A stretch of DNA of 64,000 bases from Parabacteroides sp. AD58 (GCF_023744375.2 NZ_CP146284.1:2294001-2358000); one strand, 5' to 3'. Counted from the stretch's first letter, positions 9,196-19,316 are shown. Notes: generated from the letters alone by a model not told the origin. Numbers and translations are program-made.

Positions 9196-10110
9196 ATGGA
9201 ACAACAAGACATAATTCATGTAAACATAGAAAAGCTAAAAGAATATGACCACAACAACAGTTACGCCGACGACTATCTTGTGGTAAGTAATAGCCTTGAC
9301 CATCTTTTGTTAGGAAATGATAAAATTAAATTAGATTTGTTTCTCATGTTATTCTGCCTGGAAGGGCATATTCAGATCGAATTGAACGACCAGAATTACG
9401 AATTACAGAAAAATGACCTGCTGCTAAGTCCACCCAATCATATCATCGGTAAAATTCTGGCTTCGCCTAACCACGTTGTTGAATTCGTCTGCTTATCTAC
9501 GCCTTTTTTACAGCGAACCTTACAATTCGAGAAGAATCATTGGAAAATAATGCATCATATTCATAACAATCCCGTCAAGCATTTAAATAAAGAAGAGGTC
9601 GTTTTCTTTAACCAGTATCGGTCGCTGATCAATTCCCGCATTCAGACACATCTATTGGAAGACAAAAAAGAAATATTACAGTTTCTTTTTGGAGCATTCT
9701 TCTGTGAAATGATGGCAATCATCAATCAAAATATAAAACTGCCCGATCAGAGTTTAACCAACAATTCGACTCAACTCAAACAAGCCGATTTTGTATTCAA
9801 GCGATTCATGGAAGAACTTATGGCCGATAGTGGGAAACACCGTTCTGTGACTTATTACGCCAACAAATTGTGTTACTCTTCTAAATATTTATCTCGTATC
9901 ATCAAGCAGATCAGAGGGAAAAATGCTCTTGCCATCATCAATGAACACGCTATAGAATGTATCAAATATGAACTAAAGTATTCCAGCAAAAGCATTAAAG
10001 AAATAGCCTTGGAATTTGAATTTCCCAATTTGTCATTCTTTACCAAATTCACGAAAAAGCATTTAGGCATGACACCTTCAAAATACCGTTCGAAAAAAGA
10101 TATATCATAA
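9196..10110 (+). CDS. AraC family transcriptional regulator, divergent from the efflux operon
   Basis: 304 residues from ATG at 9196. An in-frame TTG at 9175 lies inside the likely -7 box (CAACTTTG, 9170-9177) and is rejected. The N-terminal ~150 residues look like a cupin-type sensor (LMLFCLEGHIQIELNDQNYELQKNDLLLSPP). The C-terminal ~100 residues hold the two AraC helix-turn-helix motifs (YYANKLCYSSKYLSRIIKQ and IKEIALEFEFPNLSFFTKF, then LGMTPSKYR). It is transcribed away from the RND operon, the usual arrangement for a local drug- or stress-responsive activator. The ligand cannot be read from the sequence. Confidence 0.9.
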   Translation: MEQQDIIHVNIEKLKEYDHNNSYADDYLVVSNSLDHLLLGNDKIKLDLFLMLFCLEGHIQIELNDQNYELQKNDLLLSPPNHIIGKILASPNHVVEFVCLSTPFLQRTLQFEKNHWKIMHHIHNNPVKHLNKEEVVFFNQYRSLINSRIQTHLLEDKKEILQFLFGAFFCEMMAIINQNIKLPDQSLTNNSTQLKQADFVFKRFMEELMADSGKHRSVTYYANKLCYSSKYLSRIIKQIRGKNALAIINEHAIECIKYELKYSSKSIKEIALEFEFPNLSFFTKFTKKHLGMTPSKYRSKKDIS

Positions 10111-10161
10111 AAAGTATCCGTTTGGAAAGCATATAGGAATATCGGAACGGAAACGCAAAAT

Positions 10162-10212
10162 AAAAAGTCCGGTCATACAGGCAACTCTTCCTGTAACCGG
10201 ACTTTCCTTTTA
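10162..10212. terminator. Bidirectional terminator between araC-like and nfn-like genes
   Basis: AAAGTCCGG and CCGGACTTT arms (10164-10172, 10197-10205) enclose TACAGG with CCTGTA. T-rich tracts lie on both sides, and it sits between converging genes. Confidence 0.85.
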
Positions 10213-10245
10213 TCCTTTTAACCGGGATGGATCAATTCCCCGTCA

Positions 10246-12537
10246 TCATTTACTCTGGGTTAACTGCCGATGCATAGCTGCAGCAGCCCGACGTCCGTCG
10301 CCCATGGCCAAGATTACGGTGGCACCACCACGAACGATATCACCACCGGCATAAATCATCGGAATAGATGATTCCATATTTTCATTGACGGCGATCGTTC
10401 CTTTCCGCCCCAATTCCAATCCCGGAATAGAATGCGGAACTATCGGATTCGGAGAAACACCCACACTGACAATCGCCAGATCTATATCCAAAGTCTCGGT
10501 TGCACCTGGGATCGGCACCGGACTCCGACGACCTGAAGCGTCAGGCTCTCCTAATTCCATCTTCTGAAGTACAACTTGCTTGACACGTCCCTTTTCATCG
10601 GCCAAATATTCAATCGGATTATGCAAGGTCAAGAATTCAACACCTTCTTCCTTCGCATGCTTTACTTCTTCCAAACGAGCTGGCATTTCCTGTTCCGAAC
10701 GACGATAAATGATCATCGCCTTCTCTGCTCCCAGACGCTTTGCCGTACGGACTGAATCCATAGCCGTATTACCGCCGCCAATCACTGCTACACGTTTACC
10801 AAAGGCGACTGGCGTATCCGATTCGGGATTCGCCGCATCCATCAGGTTAACACGAGTCAGATATTCGTTAGACGACATGATATTGATGGAGTTCTCACCC
10901 GGAATATTCATGAAGTTAGGCAGACCGGCACCAGATGCCACAAAGATTCCCTGGAAACCATCCGCTTTCAGATCGTCCACACTGATTGTCTTGCCGACAA
11001 TGCAGTCCTTTACAAAAGTAACACCCAACTTCGAAAGGTTTTCAATTTCTACATCTACAATCTTATTAGGTAAACGGAATTCAGGAATGCCATACTTCAA
11101 CACACCGCCAATCTCGTGCAAGGCTTCAAAGACAGTCACGGCGTAACCGAATTTAGCCATATCGCCGGCGAATGAAAGACCGGCAGGACCTGAACCGATA
11201 ACAGCGACTTTGATGCCATTCGGCTGTGCTACTTCCGGTAAAGAGATCAGACCGCTTTCCCGTTCATAATCGGCAGCAAAACGCTCCAGATAACCAATGG
11301 CTACGGCTTCATGCCCCATCTTCAGATGAATACACTTTGACTCACACTGCTTTTCCTGGGGGCAAACCCGACCACATACAGCAGGCAGAGCACTGGTTTC
11401 CTTTAATACTTTGGCGGCCTCAAGGAATTCGCCCCGCTCAATATTCTTGATGAAAGAAGGAATATTGATACCTACTGGACAACCGGTCATACAAGTCGGA
11501 TTGGCGCAATCCAAACAACGGCTGGCTTCCGTACGAGCCTGTTCGGCTGTTAATCCCTGATTTACTTCTTCCAAACGTGTATGAGAACGATATTCCGGAT
11601 CTAGTTCATTCATCTTGACACGCGGAATAGCCGTCCGTTCTTTCGGTTTCATCGCCTTACGTAATTCTTCCCGCCATGGCGCTGTACGATCATTCAAGGC
11701 TGCGGCATGTGCTTCTTCCAGATGATCCAGTTTATGAATCTCTTTCTGTTCGATATCCTTGAATGCGCCCATTCGCTTGAGCATTTCGTCGAAATCGACC
11801 TGATGACCATCAAATTCCGGACCATCCACACAAACGAATTTCGTCTTTCCACCCACAGTAATACGACAGGCACCACACATACCTGTACCATCTACCATGA
11901 TGGTATTTAAGGAGACATCTGTTGGGATATTATATTTCTTTGTCAGCAAACAGACAAATTTCATCATAATAGCCGGACCGATAGCGAAGCACTTATCTAC
12001 TTTCTCCCGTTTGATAACAGCTTCTACACCTTCTGTTACCAATCCTTTCTGACCATATGAACCATCATCCGTCATGATGATGACCTCATCCGAACTGGCC
12101 CGCATTTCTTTCTCCAGAATAATCAGCTCTTTGGTTCGTCCGGCCAAAACCGTAATAACCCGGTTTCCCGCAGCCTTCAAAGCCTGCACGATAGGCAACA
12201 TCGGCGCAACGCCTACACCACCGCCAGCACAAACCACTGTACCAAACTTTTCAATATGGGTTGCCTGCCCCAACGGACCAACCACATCGGTTATATAATC
12301 ACCAACTTCCAGCTGGCAAAGCTTGGTAGAAGAGAGACCGACTTCCTGGACGACCAGCGTAATTGTACCTTTTTTTACATCGGCTTCAGCGATGGTCAAA
12401 GGCATACGTTCACCTTTTTCTCCCACACGTACAATCACGAAATGCCCGGCTTTCCGAGAACGGGCAATTAAAGGAGCTTCTACTTCAAGCTTCACTACTT
12501 TTTCTGAGAAAAACTCTTTACCAACTATTTTATTCAT
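10246..12537 (-). CDS. Fused NfnA/PyrK-like and GltD/NfnB-like flavin oxidoreductase
   Basis: 763 residues, two fused enzymes. Residues 1-~270 are a PyrK/NfnA-like FAD and NAD(P) module: CAGGGVGVAP from residue 103 and a 2Fe-2S cysteine set in DGTGMCGACR (221, 224, then 236). Residues ~290-763 resemble the glutamate synthase small subunit: 4Fe-4S cysteines at 341-353 and 388-402 (CLDCANPTCMTGCP, CGRVCPQEKQC), then Rossmann motifs VAVIGSGPAGLS (444) and VIGGGNTAMDS. Such fusions probably act as NADH-dependent reduced ferredoxin:NADP oxidoreductase or as a glutamate synthase electron donor. No GltB is nearby, which favours the Nfn-type role. Single-gene unit with its own promoter. Confidence 0.9.
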   Translation of the reverse strand: MNKIVGKEFFSEKVVKLEVEAPLIARSRKAGHFVIVRVGEKGERMPLTIAEADVKKGTITLVVQEVGLSSTKLCQLEVGDYITDVVGPLGQATHIEKFGTVVCAGGGVGVAPMLPIVQALKAAGNRVITVLAGRTKELIILEKEMRASSDEVIIMTDDGSYGQKGLVTEGVEAVIKREKVDKCFAIGPAIMMKFVCLLTKKYNIPTDVSLNTIMVDGTGMCGACRITVGGKTKFVCVDGPEFDGHQVDFDEMLKRMGAFKDIEQKEIHKLDHLEEAHAAALNDRTAPWREELRKAMKPKERTAIPRVKMNELDPEYRSHTRLEEVNQGLTAEQARTEASRCLDCANPTCMTGCPVGINIPSFIKNIERGEFLEAAKVLKETSALPAVCGRVCPQEKQCESKCIHLKMGHEAVAIGYLERFAADYERESGLISLPEVAQPNGIKVAVIGSGPAGLSFAGDMAKFGYAVTVFEALHEIGGVLKYGIPEFRLPNKIVDVEIENLSKLGVTFVKDCIVGKTISVDDLKADGFQGIFVASGAGLPNFMNIPGENSINIMSSNEYLTRVNLMDAANPESDTPVAFGKRVAVIGGGNTAMDSVRTAKRLGAEKAMIIYRRSEQEMPARLEEVKHAKEEGVEFLTLHNPIEYLADEKGRVKQVVLQKMELGEPDASGRRSPVPIPGATETLDIDLAIVSVGVSPNPIVPHSIPGLELGRKGTIAVNENMESSIPMIYAGGDIVRGGATVILAMGDGRRAAAAMHRQLTQSK

Positions 12538-12578
12538 ATAATCGCATTTTTCGAATGGTTGTATTGATTTATTGAAAA

Positions 12579-12586
12579 CAAATATA
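12579..12586 (-). promoter_or_regulatory. -7 box of the Nfn-like gene
   Basis: TATATTTG on the minus strand fits TAnnTTTG, 41 bp before the ATG. Confidence 0.5.
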
Positions 12587-12631
12587 CGCTATTTTATTAA
12601 GTAAAATGACTTATGTCAAGAATAATTCTGA

Positions 12632-13015
12632 TTATTCAAACAATCCTTCATCCCGAACCAGCATTAATATAGCAGAATGAGGTACGATCAGGTATTTTTC
12701 ATCATTAAAACTGATTTCATAGGCCGCGTTCTGAAGATAAATAGCCAAATCGCCCTCTTGTGCCTGCAATGGCAAATAACGGACTTCTTCTTCCTTCTTT
12801 TCCCAGACTTCTCTTTCTTCATTTTGTGCCGGAAGCGGATAACCCGGACCTACTTTAAGAATGTATCCAGCCTGTATTTTCTCCTTTTCCTGTACCGATG
12901 GAGGCAAATAAAGTCCCGTCTTCGTCTGACTTTCCGGGTTTTTCGGTTTAATAAGTACTTTGTCTCCTATCATCAGGAATTTATTCATGTCTTTCTGTTC
13001 TAAAGATAACTGCAT
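12632..13015 (-). CDS. GroES-like (Cpn10 family) small protein
   Basis: 127 residues from ATG at 13015; an alternative ATG at 12988 begins MNKFLMIGDKVLIKP, a good Cpn10 start. The opening GDKVLIKP with TKTGLYLPPS resembles the first strand and mobile loop of GroES (D-R-V-L-hydrophobic and sGGIvLP). LKVGPGYP and GDLAIY follow. It is longer than GroES (~95) because of an insertion between GPG and the C-terminal strands. No groEL is adjacent, so this is probably a divergent second co-chaperonin-like protein and not the main GroES. Confidence 0.75.
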   Translation of the reverse strand: MQLSLEQKDMNKFLMIGDKVLIKPKNPESQTKTGLYLPPSVQEKEKIQAGYILKVGPGYPLPAQNEEREVWEKKEEEVRYLPLQAQEGDLAIYLQNAAYEISFNDEKYLIVPHSAILMLVRDEGLFE

Positions 13016-13040
13016 AATTCAAGATCATTTTTTCGATTCA

Positions 13041-13048
13041 CAAAGCTA
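13041..13048 (-). promoter_or_regulatory. -7 box of the GroES-like gene
   Basis: TAGCTTTG on the minus strand, 26 bp upstream of the ATG at 13015. This makes the upstream start possible. Confidence 0.5.
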
Positions 13049-13063
13049 CAAAAGTTTACAAAA

Positions 13064-13099
13064 AAAGTCACGAGAATCGATTTTAAATCTCGTGACTTT
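13064..13099 (-). terminator. Terminator after the DUF4251 gene
   Basis: Perfect 12-bp arms AAAGTCACGAGA and TCTCGTGACTTT with a 12-nt loop. On the minus strand the stem is followed by a T-run. It lies about 50 bp past the DUF4251 stop. Confidence 0.85.
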
Positions 13100-13148
13100 C
13101 TTTCATAGAATTCGTTAGTTTCGAATTCCGCTCAAACTATCTTATATT

Positions 13149-13718
13149 TTACAACGTCCGACCTTTAAATACGGAAGACGATTCGCTCGGGTAAACTGTT
13201 CCGGTAAATGAAACCCGGTTGCTGCTAAAATTCGGAGAAACAGTAGCCGTACACTTAGCCGATCCTTTAATCATCCGGACTGTAATAGAAGCAGATATAC
13301 CAATGCCCTGTACCATCATCTTAAAATTGACATTGCCTTTCTTGTCTGTCTCTACTTCTACATTCGAAGGCGTTCCTTCTACCGTGATACCTCCTATTCC
13401 ATTCGGACCGGAAAAAACAGCACCATCAAACGCCAGCTGTACCGTAGCTTTTCCGTCTACCAGAGAAACGAAGTTTGTGCTCGGCGTTACATATTTAAAA
13501 TTACCCCGCTTGAATTCGACCCGTTCAGCTTCCAACACGAAATCTTTAGCAAACAACGCTTTCTTGGCAGCTTCAAAAGCCAACATTTCCTGAGCTTCCC
13601 GTTCTGCCTTTTCAGCCTCTTTGGCTGCTTTTCTGGCTGCTTTCGTATCTTCCTGAGCCATCATCGCCCCTGTTCCTACCAACAGGAATGCGACCAACAT
13701 CATTATTAATCTTTTCAT
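13149..13718 (-). CDS. DUF4251 family secreted protein
   Basis: 189 residues. A cleavable signal peptide (to about AMMAQ, residue 21) is followed by a charged, alanine-rich helix (residues ~25-55, possibly coiled coil) and a beta-rich domain. FVSLVDGKATVQLAFDG and SITVRMIKGSAKCTATVSPN fit the DUF4251 family found in Bacteroidota. It is periplasmic or outer-membrane associated. Function is unknown. Monocistronic: a terminator follows, and the FBPase gene lies upstream after about 100 bp. Confidence 0.8.
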   Translation of the reverse strand: MKRLIMMLVAFLLVGTGAMMAQEDTKAARKAAKEAEKAEREAQEMLAFEAAKKALFAKDFVLEAERVEFKRGNFKYVTPSTNFVSLVDGKATVQLAFDGAVFSGPNGIGGITVEGTPSNVEVETDKKGNVNFKMMVQGIGISASITVRMIKGSAKCTATVSPNFSSNRVSFTGTVYPSESSSVFKGRTL

Positions 13719-13824
13719 ATTCTTTTCTTGTTTAGTTAATTACATTGTACTTATAAGACAACTTTTCGCTCTAAAATGTTGCAGGCACTCTGTTAATTAT
13801 ACCTAAACCGTCTTCTACGTTACA

Positions 13825-15840
13825 TCAGTATCTATAATAATACCTCAACTCTCGTTCCCGTTCTTGCAGCAGTCCGTTTCTGTATGCATACAAAAGATTC
13901 TCCAAATCATGAATCTGCTGTTTCAATTCAACGCCTTTATCCGTATCTTTTACCATCTGACGATGAGCACTCAGTTCAACCACGATTGTTGTAGACCGAA
14001 TATCCAGTCCTTCTTCAATTGCCTTTGCTGTTGACTGGAATGGCTCGTGCTGAACCAACTGGAATCCCCGAGAATGATACACCAGTGTATAGCCGGCTAT
14101 TCCGGTTTCTGAATGATAGGCTTTAGAAAATCCTCCATCAATGACTATTAACTTGCCATTGGCCTTAATCGGATTTTCTCCTTTAATGGAACGGACAGGC
14201 ACATGACCATTTACAATATGCCGATGCTCACCTGTTACACCAAACTCATCCAACAACCTGTCGCAGATAGCTTCTTCTTCACGCAACGAATAATAAGCAC
14301 CCTTTTCTTCCTTCTGCAATTCCTTGTCTGCCAGAAAACAGCGTTCAAAGGTTGCCATACGGCTCTTATCAAACAGCGGAGAATCCTTTCCGCACCACAA
14401 ATACCAGATGTAATCCATGGCAAACTGCTTCTGAGGCGAATCTTCCGGATCAAAATAAGCCGTTCTGACCAGCTGGTCCACTTTGTCTAATAATGCCTTT
14501 CCCTTGAAACATTCTCCATCGATTTTCACCTCTTTCAATGTTCCATCACTATTCATCGGTACTGAAGCATGAAACAGCAAATTCGAATTGCAAACCTTAT
14601 ACATACTGCCATGACGGAACAGACAAAGCATATGTTTACGCAGTTTCTCACTTCCTTCGAACGACCGCTGGATACGGCGTATCATATCTTCCTCATCAAT
14701 CGACAGACGATAAGGATCTTTCGGATCTAAAGTCGGCCAGTTTTTATCCTTCAATTCATAATCCTGTCCGTTCAGACGGATTGTTCCTTTTTCCAGATTG
14801 ATCCGATGCAACAACAGACGATCGTCCATTTCAAATTCCGGACGACGGCGGATAATATCTCCTTCCAGCTTATATTGGACTATCGAAATGGCCTTGTGCA
14901 TCTGAGCGATCAGACGAACTGTCTTCGCATCGTAAATCGTATCTCCAGCCGTAGTACGGGGAATAAAAAGTTCGCACGGATCATCTGCGTACGTCTCCAT
15001 GGCAAATGTTGCCAAAGGCAGCAGATTAATACCATAACCATCTTCCAACGTCGCCAGATTTCCATAACGCAAACACATCCGGATTACATTGGCCATACTT
15101 CCTAAATTACCGGCAGCTGCGCCCATCCAAAGCATATCATGATTTCCCCACTGGATATCACAGTTATGATAATCACACAATGTATCCATAATGATATGAG
15201 CACCGGGACCACGGTCATAAATATCACCGATAATATGTAAAGAATCGATGGTCAGCCTTTGTATCAAATTACACATGGCGATAATAAAGTCATCAGCCCG
15301 CCCGGTAGAGATAATCGTATGAATGATCTGATCAACATAAGCTGATTTATTCGGTTCCTGCAATGATTCATGCAATAATTCCTGAATAATATAGGAAAAC
15401 TCACGAGGCAGAGCCTTCCGAACCTTCGACCGTGTGTATTTGGAAGAGACATTACGACAGACTTTCACCAGCTGATTCAAAGTAATCATATACCAATCAT
15501 CCAGATCTTTCTCAACCGATTTAACCCGCACTAATTTTCCTTCCGGATAATAAATCAGCGTACACAAATCTTTCTTCTCGCCTTCACGCATTGTGTTGTT
15601 GAATATTTCGTCTACTTTCCGCTTGATAGAGCCAGAAGCATTTCTCAAGACATGATTGAAAGCCTGATATTCACCATGAAGATCCGAAAGGAAATGCTCT
15701 GTACCTTTCGGCAAATTCAAGATAGCTTCCAAATTGATGATTTCCGTACTTGCGTCAGCAATCGTGGGGAAACTGCGTGACAACAACTGCAAATAGCGCA
15801 AATCATCTGTTACTTTATCTGTTGTAATATCTTTTGTCAT
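13825..15840 (-). CDS. fbp: Fructose-1,6-bisphosphatase, class III
   Basis: 671 residues, the length of the Firmicutes/Bacteroidota class III enzyme, a manganese-dependent phosphatase of gluconeogenesis. The calcineurin-type metal motifs are visible: SDLHGE (52-57), GDIYDRG (205-211), GNHD (232-235), then VNGHVPV and later conserved histidines. It converts fructose-1,6-bisphosphate to fructose-6-phosphate in the cytoplasm. It is transcribed in the same direction as the GT2 gene, 55 bp downstream of it, so read-through is possible. Nothing looks unusual. Confidence 0.95.
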   Translation of the reverse strand: MTKDITTDKVTDDLRYLQLLSRSFPTIADASTEIINLEAILNLPKGTEHFLSDLHGEYQAFNHVLRNASGSIKRKVDEIFNNTMREGEKKDLCTLIYYPEGKLVRVKSVEKDLDDWYMITLNQLVKVCRNVSSKYTRSKVRKALPREFSYIIQELLHESLQEPNKSAYVDQIIHTIISTGRADDFIIAMCNLIQRLTIDSLHIIGDIYDRGPGAHIIMDTLCDYHNCDIQWGNHDMLWMGAAAGNLGSMANVIRMCLRYGNLATLEDGYGINLLPLATFAMETYADDPCELFIPRTTAGDTIYDAKTVRLIAQMHKAISIVQYKLEGDIIRRRPEFEMDDRLLLHRINLEKGTIRLNGQDYELKDKNWPTLDPKDPYRLSIDEEDMIRRIQRSFEGSEKLRKHMLCLFRHGSMYKVCNSNLLFHASVPMNSDGTLKEVKIDGECFKGKALLDKVDQLVRTAYFDPEDSPQKQFAMDYIWYLWCGKDSPLFDKSRMATFERCFLADKELQKEEKGAYYSLREEEAICDRLLDEFGVTGEHRHIVNGHVPVRSIKGENPIKANGKLIVIDGGFSKAYHSETGIAGYTLVYHSRGFQLVQHEPFQSTAKAIEEGLDIRSTTIVVELSAHRQMVKDTDKGVELKQQIHDLENLLYAYRNGLLQERERELRYYYRY

Positions 15841-15895
15841 TTTGAGTTTGTAAGTTTTTGTGATTGAAAGTTCTTCAGTTTATTTATTCTGCATT

Positions 15896-16858
15896 CTATT
15901 TTTTCTTCATTTTCCATCTCCACCAGGCCCGGATGAAACCCGTTCCATAACCAAACAATTGGGTAAAAGAAGCGGCCACGGCCAAGACACCGATTCCAAT
16001 ATTTCCTCGATACGCGCAAGTCGCGTCCACAAACAGGAGTAGAACATAAAGCAGCAACAGCGAATAGAGCCATGGAAAGAAAATACCCAACAAGCAAAGC
16101 CCGATTACACCTACGACAAAAACGGCGGGCAAGCAATGAACAAGCTTTAATGTGGAAGGATATTTCTGTGACAAAACAATCCGGGCTTCTCCTGAATGTT
16201 CTACCTGACGGAAAAACTGCTTCAGGCGTGTACGCCGTTTGTGGTATACGTATGCATTCGGGAATAACCGGGTAACATAACCGGCCTGAATAATCCGGGT
16301 ACTAAAATCAATATCCTCGCCATAGCGCATCGAGGTATCAAATCCATCCAGCTTTATAAATACATCCCGCCGGATTCCCATATTGAAGCTTCGAGGATAA
16401 AACTGATCCAGTTTTTTCTTTCCACCGCGAATTCCACCCGTGGTGAAGAAAGAAGTCATCGCATAGCTGATAGCTTTCTGCATCGCATTAAAGGACGGAT
16501 GCGCACAATCCGGTCCGCCAAACGCATCAGCTGGCGTCTCATTCAATGACTGCTCGATTGCTTCCAAATAAGTCTCCGGAACGATACAATCTGAATCAAG
16601 AATCAAAAGGTATTCTCCTTCACTGATACGCGCACCATAATTACGAGCCACGCTCGGTCCGCCATTGGGAATGGTAAAATAACGTATCTTCAACTTTTTC
16701 TCATACCGTTCTACCACAGACTGACAAGGTACGGTTGAACCATCCTCAATTACTAAAATCTCAAAGTTCGTGTATGTTTGTAAGGTTAAACTATACAATA
16801 AATCATCTACTTCATCCGGACGATTATACACAGGGATTATAATGGAATAGTAACGCAT
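15896..16858 (-). CDS. Glycosyltransferase family 2, membrane-anchored
   Basis: 320 residues. N-terminal GT-A fold: SIIIPVYNRPDEVDDLL at the start, EDGS near residue 57, the DxD-type motif LLILDSDC near residue 90, and YGEDIDF near 190. Two or three hydrophobic C-terminal segments (about 243-310) anchor it in the inner membrane. It would transfer a sugar from a nucleotide donor to a lipid or polysaccharide acceptor on the cytoplasmic side. No capsule or LPS cluster surrounds it, so the acceptor is unknown. A -7 box TAAATTTG lies 23 bp upstream of the ATG. Confidence 0.9.
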   Translation of the reverse strand: MRYYSIIIPVYNRPDEVDDLLYSLTLQTYTNFEILVIEDGSTVPCQSVVERYEKKLKIRYFTIPNGGPSVARNYGARISEGEYLLILDSDCIVPETYLEAIEQSLNETPADAFGGPDCAHPSFNAMQKAISYAMTSFFTTGGIRGGKKKLDQFYPRSFNMGIRRDVFIKLDGFDTSMRYGEDIDFSTRIIQAGYVTRLFPNAYVYHKRRTRLKQFFRQVEHSGEARIVLSQKYPSTLKLVHCLPAVFVVGVIGLCLLGIFFPWLYSLLLLYVLLLFVDATCAYRGNIGIGVLAVAASFTQLFGYGTGFIRAWWRWKMKKK

Positions 16859-16880
16859 ATCTGTTCAGTTTTTAATGTTA

Positions 16881-16888
16881 CAAATTTA
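16881..16888 (-). promoter_or_regulatory. -7 box of the GT2 gene
   Basis: TAAATTTG on the minus strand fits TAnnTTTG, 22 bp before the ATG. Confidence 0.5.
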
Positions 16889-16976
16889 CATATTTATAAT
16901 CAAAACTGAGCTTTGAAAGGTAAAGGAAATGCGCGCTTTCATCAATTCCTGACCGTGGTTGATAAATATATGAATT

Positions 16977-17015
16977 GTCCGAAGAATATCAGATAACAAT
17001 CTCTATTCTTCGGAC
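16977..17015 (-). terminator. Hairpin after the acyl-CoA synthetase gene
   Basis: Perfect 12-bp arms GTCCGAAGAATA and TATTCTTCGGAC, 15-nt loop, 28 bp past the stop. The T-tract is weak. Confidence 0.65.
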
Positions 17016-17042
17016 TCATCCAATCCTTATTCTAATCTAATA

Positions 17043-18695
17043 TTATACGGGAATAATTCCCTTTTCTGCCAATAACTTCAATCCCAAATCTTTCAACTTG
17101 AACTTCTGGATCTTTCCACTACCTGTCATCGGGAAAGTATCTACAAAGAACACATATTTGGGAATCTTATGACGGGCAATCTTTCCACGGCAGAAGTCTT
17201 TCACCACATCCTCTGTCATGGTTACACCTTCGTGCAAGATGATAAAGGCTCCCACTTCTTCCCCATACTTCTTCGAAGGAATGGCTGCCACCTGTACATC
17301 TTTTACTCCTTCAAGATGATACAGGAATTCTTCCAGTTCCCGAGGATAGATATTCTCACCTCCTCGAATGATCATATCTTTAATACGACCGGTAATACGG
17401 TAATTACCGTTTTCATCTTTTACTCCTAAGTCACCGCTGTGCAGAAAACCGTTTTTATCTATGACTTCGGCAGTTGCTTCCGGATTGTTATAATATCCTT
17501 TCATCGTATTATAACCGCGGTTGCACATTTCACCCTGCACGCCTACCGGACATTCTTCACCCGTTTCCGGATCAATTACCCGAACTTCGGTAAACTCATA
17601 ATCATGGCCTACTGTTGTATACCTCACTTCTGCAGGATCATCTATTCTGGAGTGTGTCATCCCGGGAGAAGTCTCTGTTAATCCATACACACTCGTTACC
17701 CGCATAAACATCTTTTCTTCCACCTGCTTCATCAGTTCGATCGGACATAACGAACCGGCCATAATGCCTGTACGTAAAGAAGTCAGATCAAACATACTGA
17801 ACATCGGATGATTCAACTCGGCAATAAACATCGTAGGTACGCCGTAAACTGCCGTACAGCGTTCTTTATGAATGGAAGCTAATACCACCAGCGGATCAAA
17901 CTTTTCCACCATAACTTGTGTGCAACCGTGAGTCAACACATTCATCGACGCCAGCACCACACCAAAGCAATGGAAGAGCGGCACACAGCAACATAGCTTA
18001 TCGTCGGAAGTAAACTTCATGTGTTCTCCTGTCAGGAATCCATTATTTGCAATATTATAATGCGTCAGCATCACTCCTTTCGGGAAACCAGTCGTTCCCG
18101 AAGTATATTGCATATTCACCACATCCTGGCAATCTACTTTAGCTTTTGCCTCGTCTAAGATTTCATCGCTGATGTTCTCTCCCAATAACAATAATTCCGG
18201 TGTATTATACATACCGCGGAATTTCTCCTGACCGATATATACCACATTCTTCAGTTTCGGGAAGCGCTTGCTCTTGAGATAACCACGCTGTGATTCCCTT
18301 AATTCCGGAAGCATTGTATATACCATATCTATATAACTGCCATCGAAAACACCATCGGTAATACACAAGGTATGAATATCTGCATTCTCAACCAGGAATT
18401 CCAATTCGCTCTGTTTGTAGTTCGTATTAACCGTCACGGCAACTGCACCGATCTTGGCAGCTGCATACAGGAATGTCAACCAGTCTGGCACATTCGTCGC
18501 CCAGATTCCGACATGAGTTCCATGTTCTACTCCAATAGACAGCATACCTTTTGCCATCCGGTCAACCCGTTCATTGAATTCTTTCCAAGTAAACCGGAGG
18601 TCACGGTCCGAATAAACAATATATTCTTTATCTGGCGAAACAGCAGCCCAATGCTCCAGCCACTGCCCTAACGTCTTATTCTGTAAAGCTAACAT
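17043..18695 (-). CDS. AMP-forming acyl-CoA synthetase (long/medium-chain fatty acid-CoA ligase)
   Basis: 550 residues, full length for the ANL superfamily. The P-loop motif [18 protein letters not shown] is near residue 197, the adenylate motif [12 protein letters not shown] near 340, [10 protein letters not shown] near 425 and [20 protein letters not shown] near 440. The catalytic lysine lies in TGSGKIQKF near the C-terminus. It activates a fatty or other carboxylic acid to the CoA thioester with ATP in the cytoplasm. It follows the XRE-cupin regulator gene by 12 bp, so the two form an operon and the regulator probably responds to the same acid or its CoA ester. Confidence 0.93.
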   Translation of the reverse strand: MLALQNKTLGQWLEHWAAVSPDKEYIVYSDRDLRFTWKEFNERVDRMAKGMLSIGVEHGTHVGIWATNVPDWLTFLYAAAKIGAVAVTVNTNYKQSELEFLVENADIHTLCITDGVFDGSYIDMVYTMLPELRESQRGYLKSKRFPKLKNVVYIGQEKFRGMYNTPELLLLGENISDEILDEAKAKVDCQDVVNMQYTSGTTGFPKGVMLTHYNIANNGFLTGEHMKFTSDDKLCCCVPLFHCFGVVLASMNVLTHGCTQVMVEKFDPLVVLASIHKERCTAVYGVPTMFIAELNHPMFSMFDLTSLRTGIMAGSLCPIELMKQVEEKMFMRVTSVYGLTETSPGMTHSRIDDPAEVRYTTVGHDYEFTEVRVIDPETGEECPVGVQGEMCNRGYNTMKGYYNNPEATAEVIDKNGFLHSGDLGVKDENGNYRITGRIKDMIIRGGENIYPRELEEFLYHLEGVKDVQVAAIPSKKYGEEVGAFIILHEGVTMTEDVVKDFCRGKIARHKIPKYVFFVDTFPMTGSGKIQKFKLKDLGLKLLAEKGIIPV

Positions 18696-18707
18696 AACCT
18701 GATTCTA

Positions 18708-19289
18708 TTAATACGGGGTATATACTACGCCCAGAATCCGGGCAGAAGAACCTTTTGCTGCATGTACATGATGGGCAACAATCGAATCATAATAAATACT
18801 GTCACCAGCTTCCAACTGATACGCATTCTTTCCATATACAATTTCCAGCTTACCTTCCAAGACATAGATAAATTCTTCTCCTTCGTGTGAAGAAGGAACG
18901 AAACTTTCACCTTCTGCCGACGGAGCCACATCAATCATAAACGGTTCCATGTGGCGACCCGATTTGTCCTGCGACAAAGAATGATAAGCCATGTGCTTGC
19001 GGCCTTCCGTATTGTTATTGGTAAACCCAATTCCATCTCCAACGATATCGCCTTTCCGACAGACAACCGGTCCCAATTGAGACTGGTCATCCAAGAATGT
19101 TCCTAAACGAACCCCTAAAACACGGGCAATTTTAATTAGTGGTGCTAATGACGGAAAATCCACATTATCTTCAATGCGTTGAATCTGCTCCACACTCAAA
19201 CCTGATCTTTCAGCTACATCCTCAATCGAAAGCTGTTTTGTTTCTCGTATATGTTGGATCTTTGATCCGATAATCTTGTTGTCTTTCAT
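18708..19289 (-). CDS. XRE-cupin transcriptional regulator
   Basis: 193 residues from ATG at 19289. An upstream in-frame TTG at 19319 overlaps the -7 box and is rejected. Residues ~8-65 are an XRE/Cro helix-turn-helix (IQHIRETKQLSIEDVAERSGLS, IQRIEDN). Residues ~110-190 are a cupin barrel (SHEGEEFIYVLEGKLEIVYG, LEAGDSIYYDS, AHHVHA), giving the usual small-molecule-binding regulator. Encoded 12 bp before the acyl-CoA synthetase, so it likely controls its own operon. Confidence 0.92.
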   Translation of the reverse strand: MKDNKIIGSKIQHIRETKQLSIEDVAERSGLSVEQIQRIEDNVDFPSLAPLIKIARVLGVRLGTFLDDQSQLGPVVCRKGDIVGDGIGFTNNNTEGRKHMAYHSLSQDKSGRHMEPFMIDVAPSAEGESFVPSSHEGEEFIYVLEGKLEIVYGKNAYQLEAGDSIYYDSIVAHHVHAAKGSSARILGVVYTPY

Positions 19290-19316
19290 ATCTGTACTAT
19301 TATTATTTAGGCAAGA

